From NCBI GenBank assembly GCA_051155775.1, contig DAXETV010000002.1:15306-79305 (forward strand): a stretch of 64,000 nucleotides of DNA. The letters run 5' to 3'. This stretch comes from CAYSCZ01 sp051155775. Its GTDB lineage: Bacteria > Bacteroidota > Bacteroidia > Cytophagales > Cyclobacteriaceae. The position numbers and the translations under genes were made by a program. Below are positions 1 to 8,708 of this stretch, one piece after another; the stretch's first letter is position 1; each line of letters opens with the position of its first letter. A model generated the notes under the pieces. The model was given only the letters and a program-made list of their open reading frames with translations. It did no database searches and was not told the origin of the DNA.

Positions 1-1
1 A

Positions 2-922
2 AATGAGCAGGAAGCACTTAATGATGTATTGCGCCTTTCCAGAGGAATGACACTGAAATCTGCCATTGCCGGACTAAATATCGGAGGGGGCAAGGCAGTG
101 ATCATTGGTGATGCCCGAAAAATAAAAAATGAAGCACTAATGCGAAGGTTTGGCAAGTTCGTCAACAGCCTCGGTGGTAAATACTGGACAGCCGAAGATG
201 TAAACATGACGACCAGGGATATGGAATACATCCACATGGAAACACCATATGTTACAGGATTACCTGAATCCATGGGCGGATCAGGAGACCCTTCCCCTGT
301 TACAGCTTATGGTGTTTATTTAGGAATCAAAGCTTCCTCAAAAAAATTATACGGCACCGATTCTTTGGAAGGCAGGTCAGTGCTCGTTCAGGGAGCTGGC
401 CATGTTGGGGGTTATCTGATCGATTATCTGATTAAAGAAAATTGCAAAGTATATATTTCCGATATTTTTAGTGATAAACTAAAGATTATCTCCAACAAGC
501 ACAAAGTAAAAGTGATGGATCCTGACAAAATATTTGACTTTGAATATGACATCTATTCACCTTGTGCATTAGGTGGAACTGTCAATAATAAATCCATTGC
601 TAAAATGAAATGTAACATAATTGCGGGAGGTGCAAACAATCAGCTCGAAAACGAAAAGGTCCACGGAGCGATGCTCAAAGACAGAAATATAATTTATGCT
701 CCGGATTTCTTGATCAATTCAGGGGGCATAATAAATGTCTATCAGGAAAAACTGGGTAACTATAACAGGGAAAAAGTGTATAGGCAAACGGAAAATATAT
801 ATGAGGTTTGTTTGAAAGTATTGAACTATGCGGATAAAAATGATCTAACTTCGCATGAATCTGCCCTACAATTAGCATTGGATAGAATCAATGATATGGG
901 CAGGCTAAAATTGCCACTTTAA
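2..922 (+). CDS. Leucine dehydrogenase (Glu/Leu/Phe/Val dehydrogenase family), 5' end missing
   Basis: NAD-dependent oxidative deamination of a branched-chain amino acid to its 2-oxo acid, in the cytoplasm. The reading frame is open from base 2, so the gene starts outside the window; the TTG at 29 lies inside the conserved segment and is not a real start. Visible family motifs are GGGKAVIIGD with the substrate-binding Lys, the segment PYVTGLPESMGGSGDPSP, and a Rossmann dinucleotide site VQGAGHVGG. About 306 residues remain; the family usually has about 360, so roughly 50–60 N-terminal residues are off-window. The C-terminal glycine/asparagine segment (AGGANNQL) is intact. It is followed after 10 bp by nusB on the same strand. 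Leucine rather than phenylalanine or valine as preferred substrate is a family-level guess. Confidence 0.88.
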   Translation, partial: NEQEALNDVLRLSRGMTLKSAIAGLNIGGGKAVIIGDARKIKNEALMRRFGKFVNSLGGKYWTAEDVNMTTRDMEYIHMETPYVTGLPESMGGSGDPSPVTAYGVYLGIKASSKKLYGTDSLEGRSVLVQGAGHVGGYLIDYLIKENCKVYISDIFSDKLKIISNKHKVKVMDPDKIFDFEYDIYSPCALGGTVNNKSIAKMKCNIIAGGANNQLENEKVHGAMLKDRNIIYAPDFLINSGGIINVYQEKLGNYNREKVYRQTENIYEVCLKVLNYADKNDLTSHESALQLALDRINDMGRLKLPL

Positions 923-932
923 ATAAATAATT

Positions 933-2048
933 ATGTTAAACCGTCGGATGCTTAGGATCAAAGCGATGCAAGCACTTTATGGTTTACAACAATCCCTGGA
1001 TTCTGATTATCAGTTAGGTTATGCTGCCTTAGATCATAAATTGAGTGAAATGCCCGGCGATGAAAACCCGGATATTAAAAAGAAGGCCCTTGAAGAATAT
1101 ACAAATACTATAAGGGGGTATAAAGAGTCAGCGTCAGAGAATTTATCATCTGAAATTTCTTCCACAATAGATGCTGCCGTAAATGACTACCGGGAAATAT
1201 TTGAGCGTGAAAAGAGACATTTCAACACGCATATGAATAAAGAACTAGACTCCATCCACAAGAACTTCCTGTCATTTCTACACTTTCCGGCGGTATTGGC
1301 AAATTATGAAAAGAGTAAAACCAGGTCTTCTTCCAATTTTCAGCAAAATAAAGGCATCTACCTGATTGAAAATTTACTGAAAAATAAAACAAACAGCTTT
1401 TCCATAAAGTGGGAAAATCACCGAGAAATCACCAAAAGTATTTTCAGGGTAATGGTAGATGATGCTGAATTTGTAAATTATCAATCAAAAAAATCTTCTG
1501 ATGAGAAGAAGGATATAGAGATCCTCGAGCATCTGTTCAAAAAAGAGATGTTCAAAAATGAAGCGTTGAATGATTACATGCATCAAAAAGATCTATATTG
1601 GTCTGAAAATGCATTCATCCTCAAGAGCTTAATAAGAAAAATGTTTAAGAATTATGTACCTGATGCCAATGAAAAAGAACGCCTGACACTACCTACCCTG
1701 TTGATAAATGAAGAAGAAGACCTGCAATTTTTAAAGGATCTTTTTCATAACACTATCAAAAATGATAACCTTTATGAAAAATTGATTGCTCAAAAGGCGC
1801 AAAACTGGGATATTAATCGTATTGCATATACAGATAAAATTCTTTTAAAAATGGGTATTACCGAACTTATCCATTTCCCAAGTATTCCCGTAAAAGTGAC
1901 CATTAATGAGTATATTGAACTTTCGAAAAACTACAGTACACCCAAAAGCAAGCAATTTGTGAACGGAATACTGGATGTTCTTTCCAAAGAATTAAAAAAT
2001 AAAGGATTAGTGAAAAAATCAGGCAGAGGATTAATCGACAACAAGTAA
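933..2048 (+). CDS. nusB: Transcription antitermination factor NusB, long Bacteroidota form
   Basis: RNA-binding antitermination factor that acts with NusE (S10) on boxA during rRNA transcription. The N-terminus MLNRRMLRIKAMQALY is the classic NusB opening, and the C-terminal third (about residues 280–360, with IAYTDKILLKMGITEL and a following KQFVNGILDVL) is the helical NusB fold. The protein is 371 residues against about 140 in Proteobacteria. The extra charged helical segment between the two NusB halves is usual for Bacteroidota orthologues. The ATG at 933 is 10 bp after the dehydrogenase stop. It heads the conserved nusB–ytxH–(dehydrogenase)–DUF1573–yajC–ybbR–coaE cluster and is probably co-transcribed with it. 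Confidence 0.92.
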   Translation: MLNRRMLRIKAMQALYGLQQSLDSDYQLGYAALDHKLSEMPGDENPDIKKKALEEYTNTIRGYKESASENLSSEISSTIDAAVNDYREIFEREKRHFNTHMNKELDSIHKNFLSFLHFPAVLANYEKSKTRSSSNFQQNKGIYLIENLLKNKTNSFSIKWENHREITKSIFRVMVDDAEFVNYQSKKSSDEKKDIEILEHLFKKEMFKNEALNDYMHQKDLYWSENAFILKSLIRKMFKNYVPDANEKERLTLPTLLINEEEDLQFLKDLFHNTIKNDNLYEKLIAQKAQNWDINRIAYTDKILLKMGITELIHFPSIPVKVTINEYIELSKNYSTPKSKQFVNGILDVLSKELKNKGLVKKSGRGLIDNK

Positions 2049-2053
2049 AAATT

Positions 2054-2353
2054 ATGAATAAATCATCAAATTCTTTTTTTATTTTCATTTTAGGCGCAAT
2101 CTCAGGAATCGTAACAGGCCTGCTGTTCGCACCTGAAAAAGGCAGGAGTGTTAGGGACAAACTGAGTTACCAATTGGATAATTATAAAGAAAAACTGGAA
2201 GACCTGATAGGTCATCTCATTAAAGGAAGAGAGGACGTGACCTCAGATGCCAAACAAGAAGGTGAAAAAATTATCCATGACGCAAAGGACAGGGCAGAAC
2301 AATTACTGGATGATGTAAACGATCTTATTGGACAAATAAAAGATCGTAAATAA
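2054..2353 (+). CDS. YtxH domain-containing protein
   Basis: Small 99-residue protein with one N-terminal membrane segment (about residues 8–26, FFIFILGAISGIVTGLLFA), then the YtxH hallmark APEKGRSVRD and a long amphipathic helix rich in Lys, Glu and Asp. YtxH proteins are membrane-anchored stress or general proteins of poorly defined function. The gene begins 5 bp after nusB and ends 3 bp before the next CDS, so it is part of the same operon. The family call is firm; the role is unknown. Confidence 0.85.
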   Translation: MNKSSNSFFIFILGAISGIVTGLLFAPEKGRSVRDKLSYQLDNYKEKLEDLIGHLIKGREDVTSDAKQEGEKIIHDAKDRAEQLLDDVNDLIGQIKDRK

Positions 2354-2356
2354 CCA

Positions 2357-3355
2357 ATGAGAAAAATCACCCTCATTGAAGGAGATGGGATCGGACCGGA
2401 AATAACTGAATCAGTAAAAAAGATATTTCAGGCAGCTGAAGTTGCTGTAAAATGGGAACCATTGAACGCGGGTGAGGAAACTTATACTAAAACCGGAGAA
2501 CTTATCCCAAAAGCCCTTATCAGTTCACTAAGGCAAAATAAAGTTGGACTAAAAGGTCCAATAGCAACTCCGGTGGGTCATGGCTTTAAAAGTGTCAATG
2601 TACAACTTAGGCAAATATTTGACCTCTATCAAAATGTCCGCCCTTGTAAAACCACCTCAGGTATCATCAGTAAGTATGCTAATATTGACCTTGTTATTTT
2701 TCGGGAAAATACCGAAGGCTTATATGCAGGTTTGGAATATTATGACGATCGACTGGAAATAGCGGATTCTATAGCTCGCATCAGCAGAAAAGGATGTGAA
2801 AAGATCGTAAGAGCCGCTTACGAGTATGCAGCACTCAACGGACGAAAAAAAGTCACACTGGTGCATAAAGCTAACATCTTGAAAGAAGGTGGCAGTGTGT
2901 TCATCAATGAAGGTGAAAAAATTGCTGGGAAATATCCGGATATTGTATTTGAAAAGAAAATAGTGGACAATATGGCCATGCAACTAGTTATGCGCCCGGA
3001 AGCATATGATATAATAGTGACAACAAATCTTTTTGGTGATATTTTATCAGATCTGTGTGCCGGTCTGGTGGGTGGCCTTGGGGTAGTGGCAGGAGCAAAT
3101 ATCGGAGATGATTTAGCTTTATTTGAAGCTGTTCATGGATCTGCACCTGATATTGCAGGTAAAGGCATAGCTAACCCTACCGCTCTATTGCGCTCCTCTA
3201 TTTTAATGTTACAATACATTGGCATGGATGATAAAGCCAGCCTGATTGATAAAGCACTGAATGAAACTTTAAAAATTCAGGAAGAAACAACCGCTGACCT
3301 GGGAGGAAAAGCTTCAACTACTGAATTCACTGACAATATTATTCGAAAACTATAA
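2357..3355 (+). CDS. Isocitrate dehydrogenase, NAD-type (isocitrate/isopropylmalate dehydrogenase family)
   Basis: Oxidative decarboxylation of isocitrate to 2-oxoglutarate in the TCA cycle is the likely reaction. The 332-residue protein opens with LIEGDGIGPEI and carries the substrate segment S79-V-N81-x3-R85 (KSVNVQLRQ), which is typical of short NAD-dependent isocitrate dehydrogenases; isopropylmalate dehydrogenases have a different segment here. Also present are FRENTEGLYAG, the metal-site segment TNLFGDILSDL and the nucleotide-binding segment HGSAPDIAGKG. No leuBCD genes are nearby, which fits isocitrate better than isopropylmalate. The start is 3 bp after the YtxH gene. Homoisocitrate or tartrate relatives cannot be ruled out by eye. 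Confidence 0.85.
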   Translation: MRKITLIEGDGIGPEITESVKKIFQAAEVAVKWEPLNAGEETYTKTGELIPKALISSLRQNKVGLKGPIATPVGHGFKSVNVQLRQIFDLYQNVRPCKTTSGIISKYANIDLVIFRENTEGLYAGLEYYDDRLEIADSIARISRKGCEKIVRAAYEYAALNGRKKVTLVHKANILKEGGSVFINEGEKIAGKYPDIVFEKKIVDNMAMQLVMRPEAYDIIVTTNLFGDILSDLCAGLVGGLGVVAGANIGDDLALFEAVHGSAPDIAGKGIANPTALLRSSILMLQYIGMDDKASLIDKALNETLKIQEETTADLGGKASTTEFTDNIIRKL

Positions 3356-3409
3356 TCCTTTATCATTCGTTTTACTCAAATCTGATGTTTCGGTTACGTT
3401 AGATATTTT

Positions 3410-3441
3410 TACTTTTGTAAATTATGTAAACCATAAATTTG
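3410..3441 (+). promoter_or_regulatory. Putative promoter with two -7-like boxes upstream of the DUF1573 gene
   Basis: Two perfect matches to the Bacteroidota -7 consensus TAnnTTTG lie here: TACTTTTG at 3410–3417 and TAAATTTG at 3434–3441. The second ends 4 bp before the ATG at 3446. A TTTTG at 3413–3417 sits 16 bp upstream of the second box and could act as its -33 element. If the second box is used, the transcript would be nearly leaderless. Seen by consensus match only. Confidence 0.4.
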
Positions 3442-3445
3442 TATC

Positions 3446-3985
3446 ATGAAAAAAATAGCGATTTATCTTATCTGTCTAGCTGGAATTCCTTTATTGTTTA
3501 CAAACTGTACGAACAAGGAACTCGAAAAAAGGATTGCAAAACTTGAAGGAAGAGTAGCACAACTTGAAAATGGCGGTACTTCCAGAACTCCGGGAACTAT
3601 CGAAAGCAAAACCACCAGTAATATTGCTTCAGTTGAGGAGGTTCCTTCGGGGCCATTACCCGAATTTGAATTCGAAGAAGAACAACATGATTTTGGGACC
3701 ATCAATGAAGGGGATATCGTTGAACATACCTTCTCTTTCAAAAATACTGGGGAAGCGCCATTGATTATATCAAAAGCAACCGCCTCATGTGGATGTACAG
3801 TACCCAAATGGCCACAAGAACCTATACCTGTTGGAGGTGCAGGAGAGATTACCGTGAAATTCAACAGTAGAAACAAGCCAGGCGTACAAAACAAAACAGT
3901 AACCATCACAGCCAACACTGATCCGAAAATTAAAAGGTTGAGAATTAAGTCTACCGTTACTCCTAAATCTGATCAACCTTCTTAA
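3446..3985 (+). CDS. DUF1573 domain lipoprotein
   Basis: Exported protein of unknown function. It has a lipoprotein signal peptide ending in a lipobox (LLFTNC, Cys about residue 21), a short heptad-like coiled coil (about residues 24–43), a low-complexity linker, then a DUF1573 Ig-like domain (about residues 80–170). That domain has the family hallmarks HDFGTINEGD, FSFKNTGEAPL and ASCGCTVPKWP. DUF1573 domains belong to the ASPM/SPD-2/hydin-like Ig fold group and are abundant in Bacteroidota envelopes. The gene is separated by 90 bp from the dehydrogenase and probably has its own promoter. It ends 5 bp before yajC. Confidence 0.85.
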   Translation: MKKIAIYLICLAGIPLLFTNCTNKELEKRIAKLEGRVAQLENGGTSRTPGTIESKTTSNIASVEEVPSGPLPEFEFEEEQHDFGTINEGDIVEHTFSFKNTGEAPLIISKATASCGCTVPKWPQEPIPVGGAGEITVKFNSRNKPGVQNKTVTITANTDPKIKRLRIKSTVTPKSDQPS

Positions 3986-3990
3986 AAAAT

Positions 3991-4287
3991 ATGATTCTTC
4001 TACAAGCAACTGGCGATTATTCATCGTTTATCATGCTGGCAGGCATGGTGGCTATATTTTATTTCTTTTTTATAAGGCCTCAACAGAAAAAACAAAAAGA
4101 TCAAAAAAAATTCATTCAGGAGATCAAAAAAGGTGATCAAGTGGTGACAATGGGTGGTATACATGGAAAAGTATATAATGTTGATGAACACACCATCACA
4201 CTGGACATCGATAAAGGGACGAAGTTAACACTGGAAAAAACATCCGTGTCATTGGAATCTTCCAAAAGGATGCAAGGTAAAAAATAA
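3991..4287 (+). CDS. yajC: Preprotein translocase subunit YajC
   Basis: Small inner-membrane accessory subunit of the SecDF–YajC part of the Sec translocon. The 98-residue protein has a single N-terminal membrane helix (about residues 11–28), followed directly by the family signature FFIRPQQKKQKDQKKF, then a small beta-rich cytoplasmic domain with GDQVVTMGGIHGKV. Length and motif order are normal. It lies 5 bp after the DUF1573 gene and 7 bp before the YbbR gene, an order seen across Bacteroidota. Confidence 0.95.
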   Translation: MILLQATGDYSSFIMLAGMVAIFYFFFIRPQQKKQKDQKKFIQEIKKGDQVVTMGGIHGKVYNVDEHTITLDIDKGTKLTLEKTSVSLESSKRMQGKK

Positions 4288-4294
4288 TTGTATA

Positions 4295-5209
4295 ATGCGG
4301 GGGCTTGTAGAAAACTGGAAGGTGGTTTTGCTATCATTAATTGTAGCAGCCACCTTCTGGTTGTTTAACGCGCTAAATAAAGACTACGATGCCCGCCTTG
4401 ATTATCCAATTGAATTTAAATTCTCCCACGATAGTCTGGTGACCATGCGTCCGCTACCGGAAACAGTTGAGATTGATGTCTCTGGAATCGGTTGGAATTT
4501 ATTTAAAAGAACATTTCTTTTAAATGCTAAGCCGATTGTTATAAGACTGGACAATCCAACTGATATCAAATACCTTCCCCGAGAGAGTATTGTACCCCTC
4601 ATATCCGATCAGCTAGAGGGCCTGAATATTAATTATGTCGTCACCGACACCTTACACTTTGATATAGAAAAGAAAGTAAGCAAAGTGATCGACATACTAG
4701 TAGATAGCGCAAATATTAATTTAGAAGAACAATATCGAATCACCAGCCCTGTAAATGTTTATCCTGATACTGCACAGGTTATTGGCCCACAGCGATTTAT
4801 CCAAAACATTCCTGATATCTACACCTTACTGATAGAAAAAACAATAAATGGTGATTACGATAATGAAATTGAAATTGAATTACCTAAAAACAGTTACTTA
4901 CGTGCCATTCCCTATGAAATAAATGTAACCTTCGACGTAACTAAATTTATCAGAGATAGTGTTCTGATCACACCCGAAATCATAAATTTCCCTCCTGATG
5001 CATATATTTTAGATACTGCTGTATTTATCCATTACACTGTCCAGGAGGATGATTATGAGGAAATATCAACATCAGATTTTAATTTACTCATTGATTATGA
5101 AAAAATAATCACCTCAGATTCAAGCATCCAACCCATTATAACAGGTTTTCCACAGGTTGCCAATGAGTTTGAACTCAAGCCAAAGGAAGTGAAGGTATCC
5201 TATGAGTAA
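4295..5209 (+). CDS. YbbR-like domain protein
   Basis: Membrane-anchored protein of 304 residues: a short cytoplasmic start, one membrane helix (about residues 8–26, with VVLLSLIVAATFWLFNAL), then two or three YbbR-type beta repeats outside the membrane. In Firmicutes the relative CdaR regulates the diadenylate cyclase CdaA, but no cyclase gene is adjacent here, so that role should not be transferred automatically. In Bacteroidota the gene sits regularly between yajC and coaE, as here. Its last 8 bases overlap the start of coaE, which indicates translational coupling. Confidence 0.82.
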   Translation: MRGLVENWKVVLLSLIVAATFWLFNALNKDYDARLDYPIEFKFSHDSLVTMRPLPETVEIDVSGIGWNLFKRTFLLNAKPIVIRLDNPTDIKYLPRESIVPLISDQLEGLNINYVVTDTLHFDIEKKVSKVIDILVDSANINLEEQYRITSPVNVYPDTAQVIGPQRFIQNIPDIYTLLIEKTINGDYDNEIEIELPKNSYLRAIPYEINVTFDVTKFIRDSVLITPEIINFPPDAYILDTAVFIHYTVQEDDYEEISTSDFNLLIDYEKIITSDSSIQPIITGFPQVANEFELKPKEVKVSYE

Positions 5210-5789
5210 GTGTGTCGGAATAACAGGGGGCATTGGAGCTGGCAAAACGATCATTTGTAAAATTTTTGAACTACTGAATGTACCGGTTTATTATGCCGAT
5301 GATCAGGCTAAGCTATTGATGGTAAAAAATGAGGCCCTTAAAAAATCGATCATAAAATCATTTGGAAATGCCAGTTACCTGGAAAATGGTGAAATCAATA
5401 AACCCTTCTTAAGACAATTATTCCATGATCCTAAAAATATAATCAAATTAAATGCCCTGGTTCATCCTAAAGTGAGTGAAGATTTTTGGCATTGGACTAA
5501 TAAGCATCATGATGCAAAATATATTCTTAAAGAAGCAGCACTCCTTATTGAAAGCGGATCATATAAAGATTTGGATGCTCTTATCTGTATTACTGCACCA
5601 GAAGAAAAACGAATTAAAAGGGTATTGAAAAGAGATAGCGGTAGAAATAAAGAAAATATCTCCCAAATTATAGCCGCTCAAATCAGAGATGATGTCAAAA
5701 TCAAATACTCTGATTTTACCATTCGAAATGACGGGATGCATTTGGTGACACCACAGGTCTTGAAGATAAACAATGCGTTAAAAAAATAG
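5202..5789 (+). CDS. coaE: Dephospho-CoA kinase
   Basis: Last step of coenzyme A synthesis: phosphorylation of the ribose 3'-OH of dephospho-CoA by ATP. The 195-residue length is normal. The P-loop GITGGIGAGKT is at residues 6–16, followed by the YADDQAK segment (Walker-type Asp) and a basic lid RVLKRDSGRN. The ATG lies inside the last codons of the YbbR gene. A convergent tRNA-His gene follows directly. Confidence 0.93.
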   Translation: MSKCVGITGGIGAGKTIICKIFELLNVPVYYADDQAKLLMVKNEALKKSIIKSFGNASYLENGEINKPFLRQLFHDPKNIIKLNALVHPKVSEDFWHWTNKHHDAKYILKEAALLIESGSYKDLDALICITAPEEKRIKRVLKRDSGRNKENISQIIAAQIRDDVKIKYSDFTIRNDGMHLVTPQVLKINNALKK

Positions 5790-5794
5790 AATTG

Positions 5795-5869
5795 GGTGGA
5801 AGACCGGATTCGAACCGGCGACCTCTGGTGCCACAAACCAGCGCTCTAACCTGCTGAGCTACAACCACC
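5795..5869 (-). tRNA. tRNA-His (GTG)
   Basis: The minus strand folds as a cloverleaf. D arm GCTC…GAGC, anticodon stem CTGGT/ACCAG with loop TTGTGGC giving anticodon GTG, and T arm GCCGG-TTCGAAT-CCGGT. An extra G at position -1 opposite C73 is the tRNA-His identity element. No CCA is encoded. The acceptor stem GTGGTTG/CTTCCAC contains two adjacent T·T oppositions, at pairs 5–68 and 6–67. No T-rich terminator is seen downstream. Confidence 0.9.
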
Positions 5870-5920
5870 ATTTTTTAAAGGACTGCAAAGGTAGTACAGT
5901 TATTCAACTTAATCAAAGAT

Positions 5921-7255
5921 TCATCGATCAAACAGTAGTCGCATACCTTTTGTCGATTCATCAAATTTACCCTCTGAATAAACCAGGTGACCAGATACAA
6001 AAGTCTTAACAATCGAAGATTGAAACTTTTGACCCTCCAACGGTGACCATCCGCATTTATACAGGATATTCTCTTTAGTGACATTCCACGGTCTATTTAA
6101 ATCAATGATTACCAAATCAGCATAATACCCCTCCCTTATATACCCCCTGTCTTTTACATCAAACATAATGGCAGGATTATGGCAGGCCTTCTCAACGATT
6201 TTTTCTAAGGTTATCATTCCCTGGTGATAAAGTTCCAGTAAAACCGGCAAGGCATGTTGAACCAATGGCCCGCCTGAAGGAGCTTTTAGGTATTTATTTT
6301 GCTTCTCTGATAAACTATGCGGCGCATGATCTGTCGCAAGGACGTCTATTCTATCCGATAACACTGCCTTTAGTATTGCTTCTTTATCACTTCTCGTTTT
6401 CACTGCGGGGTTCCACTTTATTCGACTACCGTGGGTTTTATAATCCGAATCTTCAAACCATAAGTGGTGGGTACATGCTTCAGAAGTTATTTTTTTCTCT
6501 TTGAGCGGCAAGATGTTATCAAATAATTCAACCTCTTCAGCAGTAGAGATATGCAGGATATGTAACCGGGTACCATACCTTTTTGCCATTTCAACAGCTT
6601 TGGAAGAAGACTTTAAACATGCTTCCCTGCTTCTTATCTTTGGATGTGCATCAAATGGGATGTCCTCTCCATATTCATTTTTAAACTGCTCCATGTTATA
6701 TTTAATAATGCCTTCATCTTCACAATGTGTAGCAATTAATAATTGGACTTTACTGAAAAACGCCTCCAAGGCCTTGGTTTCATCAACCAGCATATCCCCG
6801 GTGGAAGCCCCCATAAAAATTTTCACACCACAAACTCGTTTTGGATCAGTTTTTAGGACTTCCTGAATATTGTCATTACTGGCACCCATATAAAATGAAT
6901 AATTGGCCAGTGACTTTTTGGAGGCCAATTCATATTTATCTTCCAGCAATGGCTGGGTAAGCGTATTCGGAACAGTATTCGGCATCTCCATGTAGGATGT
7001 AATGCCTCCGGCAACTGCAGCTTTTGCTTCTGTATATATTTCAGCTTTGTGCGTTAGGCCCGGCTCTCTAAAATGTACCTGATCATCAATAAGTCCGGGG
7101 ATCACATATTTAGCGGAAGCATCAATTTCCAAATAACCATTAGGATTATCAATTTCTGACCCTATCTTTTCGATTCTTTGATCTTTAATCAATATATCGC
7201 AAGGTATTATCTGATTATCATTTACAATTTGTGCATTTTTAATTATGTAGGACAT
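5921..7255 (-). CDS. pyrC: Dihydroorotase, class I type
   Basis: Zinc amidohydrolase that reversibly cyclises N-carbamoyl-aspartate to dihydroorotate in pyrimidine synthesis. The 444-residue protein shows the metal-binding segment DDQVHFREPG, the carboxylated-lysine segment VKIFMGAST, the His ligands in ATHCEDE and LHILHIST, and the catalytic Asp segment ATDHAPHS. Bacteroidota enzymes often have DDQVHFR where others have DxHxHxR. The C-terminal beta subdomain ends with the usual VSGHLVYSEG. The start ATG is divergent from the helicase gene with about 20 bp between the two start codons, so the promoters must overlap the coding ends. Allantoinase or hydantoinase is less likely. Confidence 0.9.
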   Translation of the reverse strand: MSYIIKNAQIVNDNQIIPCDILIKDQRIEKIGSEIDNPNGYLEIDASAKYVIPGLIDDQVHFREPGLTHKAEIYTEAKAAVAGGITSYMEMPNTVPNTLTQPLLEDKYELASKKSLANYSFYMGASNDNIQEVLKTDPKRVCGVKIFMGASTGDMLVDETKALEAFFSKVQLLIATHCEDEGIIKYNMEQFKNEYGEDIPFDAHPKIRSREACLKSSSKAVEMAKRYGTRLHILHISTAEEVELFDNILPLKEKKITSEACTHHLWFEDSDYKTHGSRIKWNPAVKTRSDKEAILKAVLSDRIDVLATDHAPHSLSEKQNKYLKAPSGGPLVQHALPVLLELYHQGMITLEKIVEKACHNPAIMFDVKDRGYIREGYYADLVIIDLNRPWNVTKENILYKCGWSPLEGQKFQSSIVKTFVSGHLVYSEGKFDESTKGMRLLFDR

Positions 7256-7275
7256 TGGATATATTATTTAAGATT

Positions 7276-8556
7276 ATGAAAAAAGAATATAATAATTTTT
7301 CTGATTTTAATTTGAATAAACAACTATTAAACGCCATATCAGATTTAGGTTATGACAATCCAACACCTATTCAAAAAAAAGTGATTCCACTGGCGATCTC
7401 GGGTCATGACATACTAGGTATAGCACCAACCGGTACCGGAAAGTCAGCTGCTTTTTTAATCCCTTTAATTTTAAACTTGAAATATGCTAAACCATTGAAA
7501 TTTAGAGGCTTAATATTGGCGCCAACAAGGGAATTATGCATTCAAATTCAGGAGATGGCTATAGGTTTATCAAAATATACCAATCTGAAAATTATGGCAT
7601 TATTTGGGGGCGTTGGTAAAAAAGTGCAACTCGAAAAAATAGAGGAAGGGTTTGATCTTCTGATCACCACACCTGGTCGATTTATAGAATTTTATCTTCA
7701 GGGTATGTTAATCACCAGGGATATAAAAGTTATGGTTTTGGACGAAGCTGACCGAATGATGGAAATGGGCTTTCAACCTCAACTAATCAGGATATTGGAA
7801 GTAATTCCCAATAAAAGACAAAACATGCTTTTTTCAGCCACTATGCCTGAAAAGGTACTTAAGGTTTCAGAAGAATTTCTTGAATTTCCTGAAAAAGTGG
7901 AAATCTCTCCACCGGCTACCGTTGCAAAAACAATTGAACAACATCTGTATCATGTGCCTAACTTTCTAACCAAAATACAATTACTGGAATGGATAATCAA
8001 AAATGAGAAAGGGTTAAATAAATCAATAATCTTTGCCAGAAGTAAAGAGCACACAAATAATATATTTAAATTCATTAAAAGAAAGATTACCGATAGTGTC
8101 CGTATAATCCATGGTAATAAAGATCAAAACGCCAGGTTCAATGCGATCAATGACTTTCGTGAAGGTGAAATTAAATTTCTGGTAGCCACTGATGTTGTTT
8201 CCCGTGGTATAGACATATCGGATGTAAGCCATATTATCAATTTTGATGTGCCCATGCAATACCAGGATTACGTGCACCGGGTAGGAAGAACGGGCAGAGT
8301 AGAGAAAGCGGGCAAAGCAATTACATTCTCAAACCCCGGGGAAGACGGGCATATAAAACATATCGAGAAACTAATAAAAGTAAACCTGAACCCATGTGAT
8401 CTCCCTCCGGATTTGAAAATACTCGAAACCGGAAGAGAAGAAAAAATACAAATCGATCGTCAAATTGACGCTTTAAAAAGAAGGGAAGACCCTAATTATC
8501 AGGGTGCTTTTCATACTAAAAAGATAAAGGGTACTAATAAGAAAAAAAGGAAATAG
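7276..8556 (+). CDS. DEAD-box ATP-dependent RNA helicase, RhlE-like
   Basis: RNA unwinding enzyme for cold adaptation, ribosome assembly or mRNA decay. All core motifs are present in order: Q motif PTPIQ, motif I APTGTGKS, Ia PTRELC, GG, Ib TPGRF, II DEAD, III SAT, IV IIFARS, V TDVVSRGID and VI HRVGRTGR. The tail is short and basic (KKIKGTNKKKRK). The ATG at 7276 (426 residues) is preferred over an in-frame TTG at 7255, because the longer start would overlap the dihydroorotase start codon and adds nothing conserved. The exact DEAD-box subgroup is an inference. Confidence 0.9.
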   Translation: MKKEYNNFSDFNLNKQLLNAISDLGYDNPTPIQKKVIPLAISGHDILGIAPTGTGKSAAFLIPLILNLKYAKPLKFRGLILAPTRELCIQIQEMAIGLSKYTNLKIMALFGGVGKKVQLEKIEEGFDLLITTPGRFIEFYLQGMLITRDIKVMVLDEADRMMEMGFQPQLIRILEVIPNKRQNMLFSATMPEKVLKVSEEFLEFPEKVEISPPATVAKTIEQHLYHVPNFLTKIQLLEWIIKNEKGLNKSIIFARSKEHTNNIFKFIKRKITDSVRIIHGNKDQNARFNAINDFREGEIKFLVATDVVSRGIDISDVSHIINFDVPMQYQDYVHRVGRTGRVEKAGKAITFSNPGEDGHIKHIEKLIKVNLNPCDLPPDLKILETGREEKIQIDRQIDALKRREDPNYQGAFHTKKIKGTNKKKRK

Positions 8557-8666
8557 ATTGATCCTGGAAGCATCAAATCAGAATCGCTTTTATTCAAGAA
8601 AAAAATTTGATATTATTGTGTTGGAAAATTCAAATATTTTTCTTTCCATAGCTGGTTGAAAGATCT

Positions 8667-8698
8667 TGTGGGGAGTAGGCAGAAGGTCTAGCCCCACA
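8667..8698. other. Hairpin between convergent genes
   Basis: A 7-bp inverted repeat, TGTGGGG at 8667–8673 and CCCCACA at 8692–8698, encloses 18 bases. It lies between the converging helicase and M28 peptidase genes. Neither strand has a T-run after it, so it is not a textbook intrinsic terminator, but position suggests a role in separating the two transcripts. Confidence 0.35.
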
Positions 8699-8708
8699 TA
8701 GATCAACG

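Noticed and set aside
29..31. TTG at 29 as the start of the leucine dehydrogenase
   Set aside because: The frame is open upstream to base 2 and the conserved family sequence continues through this codon, so the real start is off-window.
3463..3918. Long opposite-strand ORF in the DUF1573 gene
   Set aside because: Shadow of a clearly coding frame; Ser/Leu-rich with no domain.
8667..8698. Hairpin near 8.67 kb as an intrinsic terminator
   Set aside because: No T-run follows on either strand, so it is listed only as a hairpin.
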